Shown here piece after piece: positions 38,200 through 49,068 of a DNA stretch of 64,000 bases (the stretch's first letter is position 1; the number at the start of each line of letters is the position of its first letter). This DNA comes from Paragordius varius (lineage: Eukaryota; Nematomorpha). Both the position numbers and the translations under genes were made by a program. Under the pieces are notes generated by a model that saw only the letters and a program-made list of their open reading frames with translations, had not been told where the DNA came from and ran no database searches. The stretch is from contig OZ176050.1 in assembly GCA_964247055.1 (NCBI GenBank), positions 2,232,001 to 2,296,000 of the forward strand, given 5' to 3'.

Positions 38200-38830
38200 T
38201 TTTACTTTCCTCCTCATATGAAATCAAAAAACATCCCATTAACACTTGGATACAACACACTCATTTTAGTCCTTCGATTCAAATTGGGGTAGTTGGATAC
38301 CCCATGCCTGTTTTTAATTAAATTCTTTAAAAAATATAGAAGGAATCGAAACCATGGCAAAGTTTTGCACTTATCTAACATTAATAAACCGAAATATATA
38401 AAAAATTTTATTCAAAAATACTTGATAGTACTTATTTTAAGCTAAAACCAAAAGATTTTCATCAACGTGACATGTGTCAAATTGTAAAATTGAAAAATTA
38501 TACAAACTAAACCGCTTTTTCTATTTCTATTAATGTTAGATGTAATTTTTATAAAAAATTAGCTTTAGTTTTACCCTTGATAAAGACGATATTAAGCAAA
38601 AATTTTGTAAAATAAAAATGGCGTCTAAGTAGTTTTAGATGGAGCTTTTTTTTCAAAACAAAATTTTATCAAGATATTTTGGCATATTTATATACTATTT
38701 ATCAGAATAGAAGCATATATTTAAATTAGGACCATTTCCTTTAGTAGTTTTTTAAAAATATTAATTTTAATTTAGTCTGGGGTATTTAGAAACCCCAATT
38801 TAAATCGAGGTGTTAAAATACATTATCCGG
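38200..38830 (-). repeat. AT-rich dispersed repeat, copy 3 (inverted)
   Basis: TTGGATACAACACACTC (38248), CCATGGCAAAGTTTTGCAC (38353) and AATAAAAATGGCGTC (38613) are found, diverged, on the opposite strand of 2740-4110. No coding signal. Confidence 0.5.
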
Positions 38831-40111
38831 TGATAGATATATCAAAGTTTCGTGTTTTATCCAATCGAATCTGATTTAAAGTCTTTAGATGAGTCGGATA
38901 AAGAATTGAATATGCAGAGAACCATATATCAAGTTATATGTCAATCAGTGTTTTATCTTGAACTGGTAAACAGTTATAATTGGTTATATGGGACTTTAAG
39001 ATTGTTTACTAGGGTAAAAAACTTTAATGTTGTCTGCAGGTATATTTTTTTTCCTTATTGACAATTTAATAAACACATATAACAATAAATATGGTACTGG
39101 CCAAATATATTAACTTCGCATAGCCCTATATAAATATTTTACTCTTGGCTTGATTTGTAATAATTATTGTTTTGGAATATTACAAAATAATGAATTACAA
39201 TAATAATATGTTTAACTGAAACTATATAATTATAAATTGTTATGTTGAGTAATTAATTACTTAAATTTTTATACATATTTTTTCGCACTTTATACGATAC
39301 AAGTGCTAAAGTTGGTAACATAGTGTTATGTAATGAGGAGGCCCTTCAATTGTTGTAAGGTTTGAAAGATTTATTGAATTGAGTATACTAAAGACCAAAA
39401 TACTCTTACATTTAATGGGAGAATGTTTAATATATTTTGGAATAATTTTTTCATAATTAAGATATGATTGTTTACAGTTTACACTATGGCATCAAAACAA
39501 TTTATTAATTGTCGCGATTAATAATATTTTTTACAAAACTTTGTAATATGCTTGAAAATGGTATAGATTTTTATATATTTTATTTTAAAATATTAGGTAA
39601 TAGGATTTTTGGAGTGTTTTGTCACCACAGCTTTCGAAAGCATGTTTCAAATTATAAGACGTTTAAATAAATTAACATATAATTTATGTGTAAATGACTG
39701 ATGGTCAACCTATCTATTTAAATTAAAGAAGGCAATATAACTGATATTATCGACAATTTTCGCTAATTCTTGGCAAAATTGAATAATCTTATAGATAATA
39801 TGTTAAAGAGATGTGCAAACTGTAGAATTTGGGTTATATTTGGTAAATTGTCGTTCCTCAAATACCATCTCAAAGGCTCTTTAATCCTGGACACTGATCA
39901 GAAAGACGCCTAAAGATACACTTCTTCTTCAAAAGTTAAATCGATTCCAGTATTATGATTTGTTTTAACACTAGTGGTACTCACCAAAAAATATCTTTTT
40001 TGGCTAATATGTACAAATATTAGATATATCAGTCGACCGTTCTGGTCGCACTTAGCACCCAAAATATATCTTCTACCAAATAAATTTTTGATAATAAAAT
40101 AAATTTAAATA

Positions 40112-40406
40112 TTAATCAACAAAGATCTGGGTAGCCTCATGATAGGATTTCAATACGTCGTCCGTATTGACCTCTGTGAGGCGATTATACGTATGACATA
40201 TTTAATTTTTAAATATGCCTAGCATATGTAAGTTGAAGGGAAAACGGTGAAGATAACCTGGGCACATTTTTTTTCATATTTGTTTCTCACATCTTGCCAA
40301 AACTCATATTTTTCTTCTTTGCGATGCTCTTTAGAGATTGCGTCTAAATCTGAGTAGTTTTCAAAATCAATAAATTCCAACAGGATGTGCATGTGCCAGA
40401 TCGAAT
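40112..40406 (-). CDS. Unrecognised gene, last two exons
   Basis: Exon 40258-40406 and exon 40112-40171 join in phase (CAG|gttatc ... cagag|GTC) and end at a TAA. They give about 69 residues of charged, helical sequence, including DLDAISKEHRKEEKYEFWQ and ending ATQIFVD. The upstream exon is entered in phase 1, so the gene must continue toward higher coordinates, but I could not find further exons before 42 kb. I do not recognise the family. Base composition and codon-like behaviour are better than in the surrounding DNA. Confidence 0.4.
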
Positions 40407-41974
40407 CTAAATTTCACCTGCTTATTTGTATATCCATATGTCATGGGTTTACAACGAATTTTGGGCATATTTTGATTCCAAAAATCTAAAATTCATCTCA
40501 TTACATAAAAATGTTAATATTATTAAATTAATAAAATTGGTATCCGTATCACCTTTGCTGCGAACCCATTTAGAGCACAAAAACATCCGAATAACCATTT
40601 ACACAATCAAAATTAGAATCAACACTTTCCAGATATATTAGTTTAGAGGGGGAACCTTGTAATTATGGACAATGTCGTATGATTTTAACATTTATTAAAT
40701 ATTCAATTAATTACACAAACTTTTAATTTCAAAATCTTATATCCCTTTACAACAGAGCAAATTGGCGCACATTTGACTACGAATAAGTTTAAATCGAAAA
40801 CGACTTTACCTAACTATAACCATATTATTTAATGGTTTAAGCAATGTATAATTTGACTAAACCTAGAGATGCATATTGTTTTCAAGGAATATAAATTGGT
40901 GTTAACGGACAACGGATTGGCAATATGTTAAAAATATCAACATGAGTGATATAAATTGGCATATTTAGGGTTGTTATTTTGACCCTCTTTTTCAAAAAAC
41001 GGGGTCCCATATGTTATTGCCAATAAAATAACTACATACATAATTTGATTAAATTACATAAAAAAGATTTTACATAAAGTATATTTTTTAAAAGTATACT
41101 TTCACCAATACTGATAATTAAAATTTCTACAATTAACTATCTTACCTGGAATCATACAAAAAGACTATAGAAAGTTTTAAATCACAGAGAGATAAGACTA
41201 ACAATAGGAATTTATTGGAACCTATTTATGCTCAAATAATTATTTCAAACTATTAATGAAATCCGGAAATGTTCCTTTTCAACTATGTTAAAATTAGAGG
41301 ATGTAAAAATAAATTTTGCTAAATGTTTCTGGCTATTTTCTTCTTGAAAACAGAAAATAAAACTAAACCTAAGAAATTAAATATTAATTTGCTTTAGACC
41401 ATCACCTTCTGTCATAATTTATTTTATAAACTTCTTTATATGTTTCTTCGTTCGGTTTTTATTTAAATATATAGTGCAATTGCATTTCTAGCTTGTAACT
41501 TGGTTTTCTATAAATTTCCACAAGGCTGATTCATTATGAGGAAGTAAGAAAAAATGTATATCATATGATATTTAAATCAAAATACTACATATTTAAATAA
41601 TATAAGGTTTTGTTTTCCTAAAACGAAAATTAATAAAATAAAAAAATAAAAAAAAATGACTTAGGTCATAGACTAACGGGCACAACCCTAGGCATATTAA
41701 ACATTTTATTCCTTTTTTTGTGTTGAGATAAAAAGAATTTGACACATATACCTAAAAATAACAATGCAACACTTTTATCATCAAAATGTTGATGGCAGAT
41801 AGCTTGGTAGGAAAGATTATAGCCCTGACGACTTTTGTATGGATAGCGGGATTTTATTATATTAATTATTTAATGAAATTTAATTTAATGCAATATATTT
41901 ACTCATATTATTTTTTTTTATATTCCAAATATAGGACAAAAAACGCGACCAATTTAGAAACTTTGGTTAAAAAA

Positions 41975-42028
<54 letters not shown>

Positions 42029-42192
42029 TTATTAATTTATCGTACACAATAAATTGAGGTTTTATTGATGGTTTAATACGTCATGTTTAAAATTGATATT
42101 AACAATCAAATTATCTTATATAAAAATATCTTTCAATTTAATGTTGTGTTTTTAATATTTCAATAAATAATACACCCCGACATCGATTAATA
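40407..42192. other. AT-rich DNA with a (TA)n microsatellite
   Basis: Contains a (TA)n run at about 41971-42021. An open frame at 41786-42052 encodes one hydrophobic segment followed by repeat-derived residues. No supported gene. Further exons of the minus-strand gene ending at 40112 may lie here unseen. The right end is the 5' flank of the gene starting at 42193. Confidence 0.4.
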
Positions 42193-44573
42193 ATGAGTTT
42201 TAAAATATGCCGAACTTGTCAAAAACCGTTTAACCAATGCAGTACCTGTTTGGTACCATTTATGGACGAAGATCCAAATGCAACTTCAAATTTACACCCA
42301 CATTCTCCATCACCTTTGCAGTTTAACACAACTAATTCACCCCAAAACGCAATTAGTACACCTCACAATGAATTTTCTTCTATTACAAATGAAAACACCA
42401 GCTCTGACACAGAGCTTGGTGATTTTAAAGCTGAAGCAGATGAACAGGATATCATCTCCTATGAAGATACAGAAAATAATTCGCAAAATGATGCTATTAT
42501 TAATTATAACAATACACAATCACCAAATACTGATAAAACCGCAATTGACGATACAAGTAAAAATAATTTTTACAATACTGCTGAAATCAGAAAATGGCAA
42601 GAGATAATAGCCTATTTTGCCATACAAACATTAATTAGCATATTATTAGACAACTGTGTACAATGTCTCAATAATAAGTCTACAAAAAATTTACCAAATA
42701 AAGATCCATACGAAAATGACACAGAAGATAATCAATCAGTTAGGGGAGAAAAGATAGACAAAACGCCAGAAATGTATGGACCAAATGACAGTTTTTATAT
42801 ATACAGACCTAAGCCGTTTGAGCTTTGGCAAAAGACAAAGCCTGGCCCCTGTATATTACAAGGAACAGCCATAAGTATACAACAGAAATATAGTGAGTTG
42901 ACGTCCCTTCATTTTGAGGAGATTTTACGCCAAGAAGCCGAAATTTGCAAACAGTTGGAGGAATATTCGCGACAAGTTTCGCAAAACTTGGAGTCCATAT
43001 ATGTGATGTACAAAAATGAACGGTATAGAGAATGCCAATTTGAAAAAAATATAGTTCAAAAATTAGTGAAAAAATATGCAGACCTTGAAGTAGAATCTCT
43101 AACTGATCTTGTGGTGAAACCGAATAAAAAAGGTTTTACATGCACTTAAATAATTTCATCAAAAATGTTTTCATCTATAAACAACTAAATGAATCATAGA
43201 TTATTTATTGATTAAACTGTTACAGAAAGTAAAAATAATAATTAAATTTTTAAACATATTATTTGTTCCTTAATTTTCATGTAAATATATGGCTTTATTA
43301 TCAAAATAAAATTTCGAAATGCCGTTTAAACAAAATATTTTAAAAATTATGATAAAATGAATAAAAGGTATTATTTTTTACTATAGATATCCTATTATAA
43401 TTCTTAAGCTTAATAAACATTTCTTCCTGTAAAGGACAAAAGCAATCCAAGACCGCTACAAAAGAACACAAGAATGAAAGTAAAAGGCAAAAGAAAAAGG
43501 ACTCTTCAAAGGACGAAACGACACAAGTTGTCGCAAAACGCAAACTATCCGCTCCAACCTCCTATCAAATTAATAAAATAACAAAACCAATAACGAATGA
43601 AAGTCTGAGTGATTTTACAGATTCCTCCGAACCAATTTATATAAATCAATCTAACAATCATCATCAACCGCCACCACCACTTCCACCCCGTCAAGGTTTA
43701 AGGAAAAATAGATCGCCAGGTTCATCCGTACCAATTTACATAAATCAATTCAATGATCAACAACCGCCACCACTTGCCCCTCGACAAGGATCAATAATGA
43801 ATAGACCACCTAGTTTCTCAGAACCAATTTATATGAATCAATCTAACATTCATCAACAGCCGCCACCAATCCGAGGTCCAGGTTTAAGGATGAATAGACC
43901 CCCTAATCCATCCGAACCGATATATATAAATCAATTGAATGATCAACAACCACCACCACTTCTCCCTCGTCAAGGATCAATAATGAACAGACCGCTTAGT
44001 TTCGCAGAACCAATTTATATAAATCAATCTAACAATCATCAACAGCTGCCACCAATCCGAGGTCCAGGTTTAAGGACAAATAGACCCCCTAATCCATCCG
44101 TACCAATTTATACCAATCAATTGCATGATCAACAACCGCCGCCACTTCCCCCACGCCAAGGTTTATTAGTAAATAGGCCGCCTTTTTCTCAAGGTGTGCA
44201 TGAGACTCCTGCTTTTTCTCCATCTAAAGCATTAAAACCGCCAATGCCGCTACCGCAAAACCTAGCACCAAGACCGCCGCCACCAAGCACTAACCCAAGA
44301 TATGTGATTCCCGCCTTTTCTCCATCCACTGGAAACTTTGCAACAAGACCACCACCCCCAAACAACGACAACCCAAGATATACGATTCCCGCTTGTTCTC
44401 CATCCACTGGATTCACAAAACCGCCAAACATTGCCCCAAGACCACCACCCCCAAACAACAATAGCCCAAGATTTGCTCAAGTTTTACCGCGTCGTTCACC
44501 CACCCCGAATGCAACAACTCACAAAAATAAAAAGAAAAAATGGTGGAATTGTTTTAGTGTAAAAACAACCTAG
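42193..44573 (+). CDS. Proline-rich scaffold-like protein with six EPIY-type tyrosine motif repeats
   Basis: Two exons, 42193-43132 and 43435-44573. The donor AAAAAG|GTTTTA and acceptor CTGTAAAG|GACAAA agree in phase and give 692 residues. Layout: Cys motif C6-x2-C9-x6-C16-x2-C19; an acidic, Ser/Asn-rich low-complexity stretch; a hydrophobic helix (about 135-158); a charged helical, coiled-coil-like region (about 215-310); a Lys-rich linker; six repeats of 31-33 residues (about 378-560), each with [EV]PIY[IMT]NQ and a proline motif, PPPLPPRQG-like in four and PPIRGPG in two; then APRPPPP and AFSPSTG repeats and a C-terminus KKKKWWNCFSVKTT. YxN is the Grb2-type SH2 ligand and PxxPxR a class II SH3 ligand, so an adaptor role is inferred. 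No family recognised. A large disordered portion is expected. Confidence 0.75.
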
Positions 44574-45064
44574 TACCAAAATATGTTAATGAACGCTCAG
44601 CTATTCCTGCTAAATTAAGAGACCCGGGATAACTTAATTTGATATAATACTGAATAAAAAATTGTAATTTAATGATTATATAACATTGTCAATTTGAAGA
44701 TATGTGCAATGCACTAATTAATAAATGCAAAATAAAAATAATGAGACCAATACTTATGAAAATTACATATGAGTAAGTATACATTGCTTAATTCCACAGT
44801 ATATACAACAAAGAGCAGTATTATTAGCTAATAAAGGTAAAAAGAAAAAAACTACAAGCCATGTGCTATTTAGCAATCATTAATATCTTTCTAGCAATGT
44901 ATACTTATACTGTAAATTCGAGTGTATAAATATATCGGTAAAGTAAATCATATTACAACGCCCCTTCTAACACTGTGTCAAGTGGATATAAACGATATTT
45001 CTGACTCAGCATAATTTTATATTCAGTTTAAAACAAAACAAATAAATAAATTTTGGTTCTTTCC

Positions 45065-45305
45065 TTCAAGATATTATGTGGCCCGCTAATTGGAAACTTA
45101 CCAAGTACATGGACGTTTTATGCTCATAAATTCTGTAAAATTGTTATATTTTAAATTAATTATCTTGATAAGTCAATATCGAATATTTTATATCATTTTT
45201 TACAAAATTTGAATTAAAATTTATAATTTATTAATGCCCATCTATTTTTCGAATGCAGCCTGACGATTATTTGGCCCGCGATTATATTTGTGTTGAACGC
45301 TGGCT
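45065..45305. mobile_element. hAT-like nonautonomous fragment
   Basis: Shares TTATTAATGCCCATCTATTTT (about 45230) and flanking GGCC-containing blocks with the right part of the 29772-30021 element. Ends and target repeats are not clear. Confidence 0.35.
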
Positions 45306-45719
45306 TAATGAAAATGATTTGGACATTTAGAAAAACTGCACTAACAGGGGAAACCTAGACTTGGCGATGATAGATGCTTTATATACGCATCATCCGCCTT
45401 ATCATTCGTCAGTCAATATTTTTGGGCTGGAATAATAGTTTGAATTGATTTTTTGATTCGCATCATTTTGTCGATCCAAGCCAACTGTATGCATTCGGAT
45501 GAAAAAACCAAAGGTTGGCAAAACTTAGTTATTGCTTTTCGCCAGATGTTGGTTGCCTCACATAGTTTGGGTTATCGACTGCCGAAATCTCCAAAAACAT
45601 ACCTCAATTATCGTGGCATCCAAAAATATATAATTGGGTTTTGAGCCCCTTTATACATAAAAAAATCTACCGATTTATAATTAAACTGCTAACCTGATTA
45701 GTTGTTTTGATATTAATAC

Positions 45720-46020
45720 CATTACTTCAAGAGTGCCTTGAACACTTTTGGTCCTTATATTTTTATTAATATAACCATAATTTTTGCATTTTTTTTATTT
45801 TATTTTCCACCTAATCTTTATTTATAATATATTTATCATTGAAAAATAATTATTCAAAAACTTTTGTTTCAAACTAATTTATTTCCCATTTTGAAATTAT
45901 AAATGTTTTCAATGTTGTAATAACCTAGAAAGCTTATATATTTTTAATTACATGTTATAATCATATCAATATTCAAAATAATTATATCAAATTTATAAGG
46001 ATATACGGTTTCTGAATGAT
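45720..46020 (+). repeat. Diverged copy of the foldback core element
   Basis: Begins TTACTTCAAGAGTGCCTTGAAC and continues with TTTTTGCATTT, AATATATTTATCATT and AATAACC blocks in the same order as 19720-20000. One end only. No coding. Confidence 0.55.
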
Positions 46021-46962
46021 CTATATAATTTTCTCTTTTTATGCTCGGTCGCAGGTGTGGCGCTAAGCTTTGGATATCTTTCTTTTACTTTACTTTAATT
46101 ATCCTAATTTATAAATAGGGGAATTCAATTTAAACCAAGGACAGTATTTTTTAATTTTTAAATTGTCTTTTTTGTGTGTGTTGTATAAATTTTTAGCGAA
46201 TACGTGTCTTTTTTGTTTTTTCTGTTACTTTTTGTACTTCACAAATTTGTTATGTATAAAATTAAACTACTTCAAATCTATATTGTCTCTAAGGTCGGTT
46301 TTTAATCCTTATATATATATATATATATATATATGCATTGTATAATACAATTATCTTGTCCGCCCGGTAGTAAGGATGCCAAGACTTGTACGCCCTGTTC
46401 ATACCTAATATTTTTATTTTTTATTTTACATTTGGTTAAAAAAATAATAGAATAGATTATAAATTTTTTATATCATCACCGGTTTTTTATTGCATAAGGC
46501 TTATATCTTTGAACTAAGTTAATGAACGTTGAATTTAAATTATCAGCTTCAAGTTAAGAGTTAAACATTCAATTATCTTTGTCCCAATTTTAATTCCATT
46601 TTTCAAGTTCCTTTTCATATTGGCCAATTAAAACCAAAATAATTGGTTTTATGGCTTTTACTACTTTTTAACCCCTATATCCGAAGATATCACAATCTTA
46701 CAGCACAGTTAAATGATTCTGTTATGTGGTAACTATTTATGGACCAAAAATTTGGGAATCGATTTTATGCTTATTCCTACCATTTAATTCGTTTTCATTG
46801 TTAGCGCAATAAAATATGATGTCGTAATATAATTTTGGGTGACTAATTTTGAAGATCGGTATCTCGATTGCCATTTGTCATTTTTAGATTTTTAATCATC
46901 GTATTGCTACCTTATCATAAATCATTAGCTTAATGTATATCGATTATTTACACATTTTGCTT

Positions 46963-47038
<76 letters not shown>

Positions 47039-47329
47039 GTATTATACGTTTCATTGCATATTGTTAGAAGCCCTGAAGATGATTGACGTCCCCCTGCTCT
47101 AAGGCGCGTAAAAGCGTAGGAAGGCGGTAAGGGTCGTCTGTGAGGACAGTGGGAGTAAGGCGCATGCCTGTCACACCCTTTTCTGGATACCTGGATAAGT
47201 TTCAGTTGTTTTTTATTATTATGCATTTAAGATATCTTTTAAGTTATTACATAGATTGTGACGGAATCCATACACCTTAAGTATGGTTTAACAAAGCCCC
47301 GGCAAACTTGATCACAAAAATATGACAAA

Positions 47330-48810
47330 AATTAAAGTGATAATAAAATCTGTATAGAAAACTGGAACGCAAGAATTGAAATGAAGAAAAAAAAGACTCT
47401 AATAGGAAAGGATATGCAAAGAATCCAATTAATTGGGTATCACTAAAACCCATTACAAGGGCAAAGGTGTTTTATATAACAAAGAAAATTGTATTTATAA
47501 ATCGGGACACTATATAAGGAGGGTGTTGATGTAATATTAAATAAAGAATATAATAAATATGTCAATTCGTTTAATTTAAATTATTCATGAGCATCAGATT
47601 TAATGCTAGCCCGATTAACTTAACTTATATCATTGTTTATGCCCCTACAGCGGACTCTGAACAAGAAAAATAGATGCATTTTACGAACAGCTCCAAGACT
47701 TAATAAATTCTGTATCTAAAAAGGATACAATAATAGCTATTAATATAGAAAGGTGAAATCAAGAGTAGGACACGATATTGGGAAAACACGGATTAGGTGA
47801 AAGAACGAATCTGGTGAACGATTGATCGAATTCTGTATGATTAATCAAATGTTTGTTGTGAATACATGGTAAAAACAACATAAAAGACTGTTCCTCCCCT
47901 TGTGCAAAAATTAAAACCAAATAGATTATTTTATAGAACAACAAAAATGGAAAATTCATAAATGCTAAAAAAAAGAAAAGTTGTGACTGCTCAAGCGATC
48001 ACCAACTATTAATAACAACAATTATGTTGAAACTCTGGAATACAACGTAGAAATCTCTTTAGAATATAAGATAGAAGTAAATAATATTGATTTGTTAGGT
48101 AAGATGGATAATAACTTACAAAACCAAAGGAATAATATAAGAATAATTCACGAGACAGCACAAAAATATTTACCAAAAAAAAACTTCATATATAAAGTTA
48201 CCAGATGACTGTATAAAAATAATTGAAGAAAGTAGAAGAGCTAGAAAAGCGGAGAAAGAGATATAGTTAAAAAACAAAATTCAAGACTCTAGAGACAGAA
48301 AAGGAAGACCTGGAGGAACACTGTAATGAATAATGGACGATTACTGAGGAAGCTTACAGAAAAGGCTTAAGTAAACCTCTGTTCCAAACCAGAAGAATAA
48401 CAAATCAATACCAACTTCAAAACATTAATATTAAGGACAATGGAAGGATCTTGACGACGGAAATAGAAGTTAAAGAAAGATGATAAAGTTACACCAAACA
48501 GCTGTATATTGCAAATATAGACCTATATATGGGAATGGGGATAATGAGTTATGTATATTAGAAGCAGAGGTAGTAAAAGCTTTATAATCGATACCAATAA
48601 GGAAAGCCTCTGGAATAGATAATATTCCTTGGAATTAATAAGAGATATACCGATATCAGTTATACATAGATTGTGTCAGGAAGTATGGAGGTCGATGCCA
48701 AAAGATTGGCAAATACTGTTTATTCCAATCCTAAAGGGAGATAAATTTAATTGCGAGAACTATAAAAACATAGTTCTTAGTCATGCAAGCAAAATTTTGT
48801 TGAAGATTAT
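47330..48810 (+). mobile_element. RTE-type LINE, copy A, 5' part (endonuclease and start of RT)
   Basis: A non-LTR retrotransposon remnant. An AP-endonuclease region at about 47620-47930 shows VYAPTADSEQE, an ER/GERTNLVNDRL-like block, NTW and KNQIDYFI-like wording typical of RTE-family endonucleases. The start of the reverse transcriptase is at about 48590-48810 (PKDWQ, IPILKGD, NYKNI, SHASKILLKII). Multiple stops and frameshifts. It is interrupted after the KII codons by the gypsy element 48811-52996 and resumes at 52997. Confidence 0.8.
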
Positions 48811-49068
48811 TGTGGTAAATCGAGAAACCGTAAAACAATAATAATAATTATTGAGATAAAATGAAAAAACTACACTATATAAAGTGATGTTTATACATTT
48901 TTTGTGAATATAATATTTACATGTTAAATCAAGGTAAAATTACGTGTTCAGGTTAAAAACAAAATTGATACAATAGTTTACAAATATAAAAGGTCATGAA
49001 AAATGATTCAAATCTAATATATAAATTTGTCTAGTCTAAGGTTAAAACTGATGTATTCAAATCTATCA
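48811..49068 (-). repeat. LTR (3') of gypsy copy A
   Basis: 258 bp, in element sense TGATAGATTTGAATACATC ... ending CGATTTACCACA. Homologous to 52741-52996 with many differences and small gaps, by eye perhaps 15-20 percent. Confidence 0.8.

Larger units (their letters stand above)
44574..47330. other. Intergenic DNA with repeat fragments
   Basis: Holds a short inverted repeat (AGTAAGTATACATTGCT at 44772 against AGCAATGTATACTTATAC at 44893), a hAT-like fragment, a copy of the foldback core and two (TA)n runs, about 46310-46333 and the long one at about 46968-47035. An open frame at 45453-45644 is of unknown origin. A less AT-rich patch at 47060-47190 may be the 5' part of the following LINE. 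Confidence 0.45.

Noticed and set aside
41786-42052. Small hydrophobic protein, faintly like DPM2
   Set aside because: Only one hydrophobic segment fits, and the rest of the frame runs into a TA microsatellite.
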